Below are positions 1 through 5,015 of a stretch of 6,636 nt of DNA, in pieces. This DNA comes from an uncultured Eubacteriales bacterium (GTDB lineage: Bacteria > Bacillota > Clostridia > Oscillospirales > Acutalibacteraceae): positions 1 through 6,636 of the forward strand of contig CAKTXU010000102.1 of the NCBI GenBank assembly GCA_934630995.1, read 5' to 3'. Position numbers and translations under genes: made by a program. Every line of letters begins with the position of its first letter. Position 1 is the stretch's first letter. The notes beneath the pieces were generated by a model. It was not told the origin of the DNA and searched no databases. It saw only the letters and a list, made by a program, of their open reading frames with translations.

Positions 1-554
1 ATGGAGGATACCGCGTTGGTGACGGCACCCATGGTGAAATTGACCATATCGCCCGCCTTATCCTGCAAAAATGCCGCCAGCTTGGTGCCGATGTCCTGCC
101 AGTTGATTTCCAGGCTGTTCAATTGAGCGTAGATGTCCGGATATTTATCGGCCAGACCGTTTAGCCAGCTCTGCAGAGAGGAAACGAATACCGGAATCTG
201 GTTGGCCAGAGAGGCGAGGGTGCGTCCGAGCTCAGGAATGACCAGGAACATCACCACCACGATGATCCCCAGCACCAGCACCAGCGTCAGCAGCAGGCTC
301 AGCGGACGCCGGATTTTGGCCTTGATTTTTCCCTGGGGCGCGTCGGGAGCCCCGAAAATCAGCTTTTCCAGAAACCGCATAGGGACGTTGAGAACAAAGG
401 CGATGCACAGTCCCAGCAGGAAGGGGAACAACAGCCGAAAAAGAACCCCCACAAAAGCGAGAATGGGGTTCAGGTTGCTCAGACCCAAAAAAAGAATGAT
501 GCCGAAGGCGATGAGCAGCGCCAGTTTTTTCATGGTTTTTGGATTGAGTTCCAT
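1..554 (-). CDS. AI-2E family transporter (UPF0118 / PerM-YtvI type), partial at C-terminus
   Basis: This is the N-terminal 184 residues of a polytopic membrane protein; the rest lies beyond the left edge. It starts MELNPKTMKKLALL. Hydrophobic segments lie at about residues 9-27, 30-56 and 84-107. The second ends in FVLNVP, and the third is preceded by a basic KIKAKIRRPLSLLL stretch and followed by the VIPEL turn. After that comes an amphipathic, soluble-looking region (about 110-170) containing SLQSWLNGLADKYPDIY. This order is typical of the AI-2E/PerM family, whose members are usually 350-400 residues with about eight membrane segments and have been linked to small-molecule or ion export. 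Substrates are mostly unknown. The ATG at 554 is chosen because AGGAGGT sits 7 bases upstream. It lies 33 bases after the ECF S-component gene on the same strand and is probably cotranscribed with it. The family call is confident; the substrate is unknown. Confidence 0.88.
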   Translation of the reverse strand, partial: MELNPKTMKKLALLIAFGIILFLGLSNLNPILAFVGVLFRLLFPFLLGLCIAFVLNVPMRFLEKLIFGAPDAPQGKIKAKIRRPLSLLLTLVLVLGIIVVVMFLVIPELGRTLASLANQIPVFVSSLQSWLNGLADKYPDIYAQLNSLEINWQDIGTKLAAFLQDKAGDMVNFTMGAVTNAVSS

Positions 555-587
555 CCACCATACCTCCTGCCGATTAGCAATACTACA

Positions 588-1220
588 TCAGAAGCCGCCT
601 TTAGCCACGAGCTTTTTCATAGGTGTGCAAACCCCAACCCCGGCGAGAAAGCTGACGATGGCCTCCGGAATGCCGTTGGTGAGGACGACAAGTCCCATCA
701 CTCCGGCAAGTAAGCCGAAAGTGGTGCCGTTGGCAGCCGCATATTCCGGCCCGAAAAAGAGCCAGATCCCCCCCAGGACCAGGAAGGTGTTGGTTAGGCT
801 GCCAAGGACGCTGCTGACGCCGTACATCACGGCGGGATGACGCCAGCCCTGGCCCTTCCGGGTACTGAAAAACCGATAGGACAGTCCCGTGACCACGCCG
901 ACCAGAATGCGGGGAACAAAGCAAATGACGAGGCTCCAGCCGTTTCCCGGCTCAATGAGAGGGGTAAATAAAAAGGCGGTGGGACCGGGGGTGATGAAGC
1001 TGAACACGATAAAGCTGAACAAACCCGCGATAGCCCCCATGGCGGCGCCGGCCGCCGTACCCAGCATGATGGCGGTGATGATGACCGGAATCATGGCCAG
1101 GGTGGCGACGATGGGGCCGACCGGGATGGAACCCAGCGGGGTGAAGCAGAAAACCACTTCAATCGTCAGCAGAGAGGCGAATGAACACAAAAAGAGGATC
1201 TTTTTCAAGTAGGATTGCAT
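588..1220 (-). CDS. ECF transporter S component, probably pantothenate-specific (PanT-like)
   Basis: This 210-residue, very hydrophobic protein is the size of energy-coupling-factor substrate-binding (S) components. Membrane segments are visible at about residues 6-26, 32-54, 56-76, 95-115, 130-152, 157-180 and 184-197. The stretch TPLGSIPVGPIVATLAMIP followed by a Gly/Ala-rich helix (IMLGTAAGAAMGAIAGL) resembles S components of the pantothenate/vitamin group. Such proteins bind a vitamin and dock to a shared EcfA-A'-T energizing module, which is not encoded here. Pantothenate is inferred from the neighbouring pantothenate kinase gene; another vitamin or a CoA precursor is possible. The ATG at 1220 is chosen because AAGGAG lies 9 bases upstream. 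The frame stays open about 61 codons further upstream, but that stretch is hydrophilic, lacks a good ribosome site and begins within the promoter. The gene has its own promoter and a long leader. Confidence 0.82.
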   Translation of the reverse strand: MQSYLKKILFLCSFASLLTIEVVFCFTPLGSIPVGPIVATLAMIPVIITAIMLGTAAGAAMGAIAGLFSFIVFSFITPGPTAFLFTPLIEPGNGWSLVICFVPRILVGVVTGLSYRFFSTRKGQGWRHPAVMYGVSSVLGSLTNTFLVLGGIWLFFGPEYAAANGTTFGLLAGVMGLVVLTNGIPEAIVSFLAGVGVCTPMKKLVAKGGF

Positions 1221-1368
1221 TTGGCATCTCTCCTTGCTGCTGTTCCGTTCAATTGGATACAGCGCAGATTTATGTATCTGAACACCTCTCCCCGCCACGG
1301 GTGTGGACTGAAGCGCCGGGGGCTGCTTCGTCGTTTGCCCTGATGCGGCGTTGAGCCGGTGATATACC
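1221..1368 (-). promoter_or_regulatory. Structured 5' leader of the ECF S-component gene, candidate cis-regulatory RNA
   Basis: About 148 bases separate the predicted transcription start (about 1368) from the start codon. On the transcript, in order, I see three elements. The first is a nested stem pairing 1346-1350 with 1314-1318 (CGCCG/CGGCG), with an inner stem 1337-1340/1320-1323 (GGGC/GCCC). The second is an ACACC/GGTGT pairing (1300-1304 with 1282-1286) that competes with a CCCG-CCA-CGGG hairpin (1291-1301). The third is a hairpin of 5 + 6 pairs at 1247-1283. The ribosome site AAGGAG follows shortly after. The conserved core sequences of the TPP, FMN, cobalamin, SAM, THF, ZTP and T-box classes were not recognised. 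No terminator-like U-run is present, so control would more likely act on translation. The regulatory role is inferred. Confidence 0.35.
1247..1283 (-). promoter_or_regulatory. Hairpin in the S-component leader
   Basis: On the transcript, GTTCA-GATACA pairs with TGTATC and TGAAC. The 6-bp and 5-bp stems are perfect. They are separated on one side by a 4-base bulge (CAAT) and closed by an 11-base loop (1262-1272). It ends about 10 bases before the AAGGAG ribosome site, so it could affect ribosome access. The pairing is seen directly; the function is a guess. Confidence 0.45.
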
Positions 1369-1374
1369 ATAAAT

Positions 1375-1403
1375 ATCATATCATGTACACCAAGAAAACA
1401 CAA
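1375..1403 (-). promoter_or_regulatory. Sigma-A-type promoter for the ECF S-component gene
   Basis: Reading the minus strand, a -35 box TTGTGT (1403-1398) is followed by exactly 17 bases and a -10 box TATGAT (1380-1375). The predicted start is near 1368. It lies in the 238-base gap after coaX, so the transporter and the AI-2E gene can be expressed independently of the kinase. Confidence 0.6.
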
Positions 1404-1458
1404 GATAAACTAGACCAAAGAGCGGAAAGGATTTGATCGGATAGCTCATATGAAGAAT

Positions 1459-2226
1459 TCATTTTTTGTTCTTTTCATAAACCAGCCGCAGGCCGACCAG
1501 CAGCAAATCGTCGTCGTATTGGATGGGGCGGCTGCAGTATGGAACAATCTCGCGGCCCAGGCCGCCGGTGGCCACCACGGTTGCCGGATAGCCGAGCTCC
1601 GCCTCAATGCGGTCGCACATCCCCTCCAGCATGGCCGCTGTGCCGAACACCGCCCCCGATTGCATGGACTCGATGGTGTTGGAACCGATCACGTGGGGGG
1701 GCGCTTCGATGCTGATACGTTGCAGCAGGGAGGCATGGGAAATCAGGGAATCCAGGGAGGTGCCCAGCCCCGCCATAATAGCGCCTCCGCGGAAGTGTCC
1801 GTCCCTGTCGATTACCGACACGGTGGTGGCGGTGCCCAAATCCCAGATGATGCAGGGCGCGCCGTATTGCGACACGGCCGCCACTGCCCCCACCAGCAGA
1901 TCCGCGCCCAGCTGGGCGGGATTGTCTATGCGGATGTTGATACCGGTTTTCGTGCCGGGCCCCACTATGATGGGCGTCATCCCCGTCACCTTTTTAACCG
2001 CGCGGCGGATGGCTGTATCCAGAGGCGGCACTACCGAGCTGATAATGGCTCCCTCAAATTCATGGACATCCACCTTGTACAGACGGAAGATATCCATGAA
2101 CTCCACCGCGTATTGATCCTCCATTTTCGTCCTGTCGGTGGCCACACGGGATTCAAATATCAACTTTTCTCCGTCAAAAACCCCGATGGTGATGTTGGTG
2201 TTGCCCATATCTAAAGTGAGAAGCAT
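1459..2226 (-). CDS. coaX: Type III pantothenate kinase
   Basis: CoaX phosphorylates pantothenate with ATP to give 4'-phosphopantothenate, the first committed step of coenzyme A synthesis, in the cytosol. The 255-residue length is normal for the family. The ASKHA-fold motifs are all present. DMGNTN (residues 6-11) forms the first phosphate loop. SSVVPP (63-68) and GPGTKTGI (89-96) follow. GADL (107-110) carries Asp109, the expected catalytic base. DLGTATT (129-135) is the second phosphate loop. GGAIMAGLGTSLDSL lies at 148-161, and GGLGREI near the C-terminus is the adenosine-side loop. The start is fixed by the family's usual N-terminus (MLLTLDMGNTN). The ribosome site is weak or distant: GAAGGG about 11 bases upstream. 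Type III kinases are not feedback-inhibited by CoA and require a monovalent cation (family knowledge). It is transcribed divergently from the HD-domain gene, and the probable pantothenate transporter lies downstream. Confidence 0.97.
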   Translation of the reverse strand: MLLTLDMGNTNITIGVFDGEKLIFESRVATDRTKMEDQYAVEFMDIFRLYKVDVHEFEGAIISSVVPPLDTAIRRAVKKVTGMTPIIVGPGTKTGINIRIDNPAQLGADLLVGAVAAVSQYGAPCIIWDLGTATTVSVIDRDGHFRGGAIMAGLGTSLDSLISHASLLQRISIEAPPHVIGSNTIESMQSGAVFGTAAMLEGMCDRIEAELGYPATVVATGGLGREIVPYCSRPIQYDDDLLLVGLRLVYEKNKK

Positions 2227-2284
2227 GAAGCGGTCGTCCCTTCCTTAAATGATACTGTTTAGAGACCAATGGCGGACTGTGTTG

Positions 2285-2314
2285 ATTATAGCACAAAGAT
2301 TTCCGTCTATACAA
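2285..2314 (-). promoter_or_regulatory. Sigma-A-type promoter for coaX
   Basis: On the minus strand, a consensus -10 TATAAT (2290-2285) is preceded by 18 bases and TTGTAT (2314-2309). The predicted start is near 2278, giving a leader of about 50 bases. A short inverted repeat (CCGTC 2303-2307, GACGG 2320-2324) flanks the -35 box. Confidence 0.6.
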
Positions 2315-2362
2315 GATATGACGGTATTTTCGCAAAGAAGGCGGAAGAAGAGGAAATTTTTC

Positions 2363-2391
2363 TTGCAAGGCCATGTAAAAACGGGTACAAT
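2363..2391 (+). promoter_or_regulatory. Sigma-A-type promoter for the HD-domain gene
   Basis: TTGCAA (2363-2368) and TACAAT (2386-2391) are separated by exactly 17 bases, with a predicted start near 2398. This leaves a leader of about 22 bases before the ATG at 2420 and makes the upstream ATG at 2402 unlikely, as it would have almost no leader. Confidence 0.65.
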
Positions 2392-2419
2392 AAGTACGCT
2401 TATGAAAGGGGACAAACCC

Positions 2420-3082
2420 ATGCTGCAACTGGACGATATCCGGCACAATCCGGAGATACGCGCGCTCATCGAAGCGGGCAACGAGGCGCTTGGCGTGTTG
2501 GGGTTTACAGATCACGGCTATGCCCACGCGGGGCTGACCGCCAAGGTATCCGGTGATATCTTGGAGACGCTGGGATATGACGAACGAACCTGCCAGCTGG
2601 CCCGCATCGCAGGCTTTATTCATGACATCGGCAACGCCGTCAACCGGGTAAACCACGCCATGTCCGGGGCGCTGCTGGCATTTGATATTCTCCGCGGTCT
2701 GGGGATGGAGCCCCATGAGGTGACGGCCATTGTCACCGCCATCGGCAATCATGATGAAAAGACGGCCGCCGCCGTCACGCCGTTGTCCGCCGCCTTGATA
2801 TTGGCGGATAAGAGCGACGTGCGACGCAGCCGGGTCCGGACGCCGCTGGAGCATCGGGATTTCGATATTCATGATCGGGTGAACTATGCGGCGGTGGATT
2901 CCTCCCTCCAGGTGAAAAAAGAGGAGGGCATCATTACCCTCGTCATCCATATCGACACCTCCATCTGTGCTGTGATGGACTATTTTGAGATATTCCTCAC
3001 CCGCATGACCTTATGCAGGGAGGCCGCGGATTTCCTGGGCCTTAATTTTGAATTGATCATCAATGAAACCAGGATGCTGTAG
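2420..3082 (+). CDS. HD-domain metal-dependent phosphohydrolase, unknown substrate
   Basis: This is a 220-residue cytosolic protein with an HD domain covering roughly residues 30-135. The expected metal ligands are visible: His36 in GYAHAGLT, the His68-Asp69 pair in GFIHDIGNAVNR, and Asp130 in ILADKSDVRRSR. His111 in IGNHDE is a further likely ligand. HD proteins of this kind hydrolyse phosphomonoesters or nucleotides. Nothing here identifies the substrate, and no regulatory or synthetase domain is attached. The C-terminal 70 residues are a beta-rich then helical segment (IITLVIHIDT, then MDYFEIFLTRM). The start at 2420 is chosen because AAAGGGG lies 8 bases upstream. An in-frame ATG at 2402 would add six residues but has no ribosome site and sits at the predicted transcription start. 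It is divergent from coaX, which does not by itself imply a shared pathway. Confidence 0.88.
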   Translation: MLQLDDIRHNPEIRALIEAGNEALGVLGFTDHGYAHAGLTAKVSGDILETLGYDERTCQLARIAGFIHDIGNAVNRVNHAMSGALLAFDILRGLGMEPHEVTAIVTAIGNHDEKTAAAVTPLSAALILADKSDVRRSRVRTPLEHRDFDIHDRVNYAAVDSSLQVKKEEGIITLVIHIDTSICAVMDYFEIFLTRMTLCREAADFLGLNFELIINETRML

Positions 3083-3083
3083 C

Positions 3084-3112
3084 TTGCAATTACATCCCGG
3101 CTGCGGTAAAAT
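3084..3112 (+). promoter_or_regulatory. Sigma-A-type promoter for the lipoprotein gene
   Basis: TTGCAA (3084-3089) and TAAAAT (3107-3112) are 17 bases apart, beginning one base after the HD gene's TAG stop. A second -10-like TACAAT follows at 3115-3120. The -35 box is identical to that of the HD gene. It suggests the lipoprotein has its own transcript in addition to any read-through. Confidence 0.55.
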
Positions 3113-3149
3113 AATACAATGTGAACGACGAACAAGGGAGAGGATATCG

Positions 3150-3662
3150 ATGACGATGCGGAAACGGCTTGCCGGGTTGTGTGCCATAGGCCTGTCGCTC
3201 GTCCTGGCCGGCTGTGCACAGGCGCCGGTACAAGAGGAAAGCCGGCCGGAGGAGCCGGCCAAGACGTACAAGATAGGGGAGAAGGCGCCCGTTACCGTTC
3301 TGGAAAACGGCGCTGAAAAGACGGTCGGCTATTTGACCGTCGATAGTATTGTTCCTGTGGGCGAACAGCTGGAGGAATCCTCCGCATCCCTTCAGATTGT
3401 GGCGGTGACGTATACGTATGAAAATTCGGATATCGAAGACGGTATGCTGGTAAGCAGTGTACAGCTCCTTCTGCGGGAAAAGGACGGACAGCCCGCGGCC
3501 TTTGCCGAACGGGCCGACACGGAAAAGCTGCCCCAGTCCATTGATACGGGAAAAACCTGTACCGCGGTGCAGTATTACGCGGTGAAAAAGCCGGAGGGAT
3601 TGAGCCTGGAATACCGGCACGTACTGACGGCTGCCGAGCCGATGCTCATTTTTACCGTCTGA
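3150..3662 (+). CDS. Small secreted lipoprotein, function unknown
   Basis: This is a 170-residue protein with a lipoprotein signal peptide: a basic start (MTMRKR), a hydrophobic core, then the lipobox L-A-G-C with Cys22 as the lipidation site. An acidic, Pro/Glu-rich linker follows (EESRPEEPAK). The mature part (about 45-170) alternates short beta-like stretches (LQIVAVTYTYENSD, MLVSSVQLLLREKDG, TCTAVQYYAVK, EPMLIFTV). This resembles the immunoglobulin-like telokin/DUF4352 domains common in Firmicute lipoproteins, but that match is only a pattern impression. It should be anchored to the outer face of the membrane. The ATG at 3150 is chosen because AGGGAGAGGA lies 5-9 bases upstream and places the signal peptide correctly; an ATG at 3156 is a less likely alternative. 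No partner gene reveals its role. Confidence 0.82.
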   Translation: MTMRKRLAGLCAIGLSLVLAGCAQAPVQEESRPEEPAKTYKIGEKAPVTVLENGAEKTVGYLTVDSIVPVGEQLEESSASLQIVAVTYTYENSDIEDGMLVSSVQLLLREKDGQPAAFAERADTEKLPQSIDTGKTCTAVQYYAVKKPEGLSLEYRHVLTAAEPMLIFTV

Positions 3663-3676
3663 AAATTTGGCTTAAA

Positions 3677-3714
3677 AGGGGATGACGCATGATGAAAATG
3701 ATGTGTCGTCCCCT
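3677..3714. terminator. Strong 14-bp hairpin after the lipoprotein gene, possible terminator
   Basis: Positions 3677-3690 pair with 3701-3714 over 14 consecutive positions, including four consecutive G-C pairs near the base and two G-U wobbles (plus-strand reading). The loop is 10 bases. It begins 15 bases after the lipoprotein stop, as expected for a terminator. However, no T-run follows on the plus strand; the T-run (TTTTAA) lies on the minus-strand side. It could act as a terminator of low efficiency, an RNA-stabilising stem, or a terminator for antisense transcription. Confidence 0.5.
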
Positions 3715-3750
3715 GACTCTGCGTATAGACTTGTTTTGGTGCGTCGGCGC

Positions 3751-3756
3751 TAAAAT
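3751..3756 (+). promoter_or_regulatory. Possible -10 element upstream of the ComEC-like gene
   Basis: TAAAAT lies 27 bases before the start codon. The -35 side is poor: TAGACT at 3726-3731 gives a 19-base spacer, and TTGTTT at 3731-3736 only 14. A promoter is expected here because a strong hairpin separates this gene from the one before it. Confidence 0.35.
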
Positions 3757-3783
3757 GAGACCAAGCAGAGAGGAGGAAGACCG

Positions 3784-4764
3784 ATGGCGAAGCGTATAAG
3801 CAGGAAAGCCAAACGAGCCAAACGGATACGGTTTTGGAGTCTGGTAATCCTCAGCAGCGTCCTTGCGGCATTCTGCATTTTAGTGACCTTGAGCGGCCGG
3901 CTGAAGAATCCTTTTCTGCCCACCTGGCAGGAACTGTTCGAGATGGTGGGATTGTCCTCCGGTGCGCCGGGCGAGCCGCTGGATTCGGAGCTGGAGGTTC
4001 ATGTCATCGATGTGGGCAACGCCGATTCCCTCTTGATACGCAACGGCTCCCACGCCATGCTTATCGACGCCGGGGAGCGGGATGATGGGGAAACAGTGGT
4101 GTCCTATCTGCGCGCCCATGGGGTGGAGAAGCTGGAAATGGTCATAGCCACTCATGCGGATGCGGATCACATCGGCGGCATGAAAACCGTTATTGAGGCC
4201 CTGCCTGTCGAAGCCTTCCTCATGGCCTTCATGCCGGAAGGCTCCACGCCCACGACCTCCACCTACCTGCGCTTACTGGAAGCGTTGGATGACAAGGGGA
4301 TAGCCATTACGGAGGCGTCACCGGGAGCGTCTTACCCGTTGGGAGAGGCCCGTGTGGATATTCTGGGGCCTGCAGCGGATTTCGAAGAGAAAAACAACCA
4401 GTCGGTGGTCTGCAAGGTCACCTTCGGCAGCCGCAAATTCCTCTTTATGGGAGATGCGGAAAAGGAGGCGGAGGCCGCCCTGCTGGAATCGGGCGCGGAT
4501 TTGTCCGCCGATGTACTCAAAACGGGTCATCACGGCAGCAGCTCCTCCACCACCGCGAAGCTCCTGACCGCTGTTCACCCCGCCGGTGCATTCATTACCT
4601 GCGGCGCGGGCAATTCCTACGGCCATCCCCACAAGGCGGTCCTGGATCGGCTGGAGGAGGCTGGGGTCAGGGCCTTCCGCAGCGATGTCCACGGCACGAT
4701 TGTGGCTGTCACGGATGGACAGTCTTTGTCCTTTACAACTGAAAAAGGAGGAGCAGCGGCATGA
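3784..4764 (+). CDS. Membrane-anchored ComEC/Rec2-like metallo-beta-lactamase-fold hydrolase
   Basis: This is a 326-residue protein. A strongly basic N-terminus (MAKRISRKAKRAKRIR) precedes one membrane segment (about 18-37), so the catalytic domain should sit outside the membrane as an anchored protein. The domain (about 70-318) starts LEVHVIDVGNADSLLI and has the ComEC-type metal motif THADADHIGG (residues 123-132; H124, D126, D128, H129). FMGDAE (D224), KTGHHGS (H249, H250), NSYGHPH (H281) and DVHGTI (301-306) follow. All expected metal and active-site residues are present. In ComEC this domain is attached to a DNA-uptake channel and thought to degrade the non-transported strand. Here the channel domain is absent, so this is a stand-alone paralogue, and nuclease or phosphodiesterase activity is only inferred. 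AGGAGG lies 7 bases before the ATG. It overlaps the DUF3006 gene and probably forms an operon with it and ygiQ. Confidence 0.92.
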   Translation: MAKRISRKAKRAKRIRFWSLVILSSVLAAFCILVTLSGRLKNPFLPTWQELFEMVGLSSGAPGEPLDSELEVHVIDVGNADSLLIRNGSHAMLIDAGERDDGETVVSYLRAHGVEKLEMVIATHADADHIGGMKTVIEALPVEAFLMAFMPEGSTPTTSTYLRLLEALDDKGIAITEASPGASYPLGEARVDILGPAADFEEKNNQSVVCKVTFGSRKFLFMGDAEKEAEAALLESGADLSADVLKTGHHGSSSSTTAKLLTAVHPAGAFITCGAGNSYGHPHKAVLDRLEEAGVRAFRSDVHGTIVAVTDGQSLSFTTEKGGAAA

Positions 4765-4985
4765 GCCCGAACTATTACGCTATCGACCGCTTCGAAGAAG
4801 AGGTGGCCGTCCTGGTGGATGACGATGAGCACACCTTTACGACGGCGCGGAGCGGGTTGCCTGCCGGGGTGCGGGAGGGCGATGTCCTCTGCCGCGAGGG
4901 GGAGGCCTACCGCCTGGATGAGGCGGAAACCACCGCCCGCCGGGAACGTATCCGGCGGCTGGAGGAGAAGCTGCGAAAAAAATGA
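4761..4985 (+). CDS. DUF3006 family small protein
   Basis: This 74-residue acidic protein starts with MSPNYYAIDRFEEEVAVLVDDD and contains a compact beta-rich core. GLPAGVREGDVLCREGEAYRLDE follows, and then a charged helical tail rich in Arg/Glu (TTARRERIRRLEEKLRKK). The pattern 'x-DRFEEExAVL ... LPxGxxEGDVL' is characteristic of DUF3006. Its ATG overlaps the stop of the ComEC-like gene (ATGA, 4761-4764), and GGAGG lies 9 bases upstream, so the two are likely translationally coupled. DUF3006 proteins are often encoded beside ComEC-like metallo-hydrolases, suggesting a joint role, but no biochemical function is known to me. It is predicted cytosolic, with no signal peptide, on the opposite side of the membrane from its partner's catalytic domain. 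Confidence 0.88.
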   Translation: MSPNYYAIDRFEEEVAVLVDDDEHTFTTARSGLPAGVREGDVLCREGEAYRLDEAETTARRERIRRLEEKLRKK

Positions 4986-4986
4986 C

Positions 4987-5004
4987 CGCCGGATGTATCC
5001 GGTG
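4987..5004 (+). repeat. Short palindrome between the DUF3006 and ygiQ genes
   Basis: CCGGAT-GT-ATCCGG (4989-5002) is a perfect inverted repeat, extended by one G-U and one C-G pair to 4987-5004. It sits immediately before the AAGGAG ribosome site of ygiQ (5005-5010). In RNA it would form a small hairpin with a 6-base loop. It is too small and has no T-run, so it is not a terminator. Confidence 0.4.
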
Positions 5005-5015
5005 AAGGAGATACC

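Noticed and set aside
1221..1403. An N-terminal extension of the ECF S component starting from a TTG at 1403 or the ATG at 1370.
   Set aside because: Both starts fall at or before the predicted transcription start, the extension is hydrophilic, and the ATG at 1220 has AAGGAG at good spacing.
1450..1467. A small palindrome (ATGAA-GAA-TTCAT) with a T-run on the plus strand, resembling a terminator at the end of coaX.
   Set aside because: The stem is only 5 A/T-rich pairs, and the T-run faces away from coaX transcription, so it cannot terminate that gene.
1450..2214. A 254-codon plus-strand open frame opposite coaX.
   Set aside because: coaX on the minus strand has every catalytic motif; the plus-strand product is compositionally odd, with no recognisable family.
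2249..2419. An upstream extension of the HD protein to an ATG at 2249.
   Set aside because: This stretch contains both divergent promoters, and the translation is unlike the family. The ribosome site supports 2420.
2174..2950. A 258-codon minus-strand open frame opposite the HD-domain gene.
   Set aside because: It overlaps the coaX start and promoter as well as the HD gene, has no domain signal, and mirrors the codon bias of the opposite strand.
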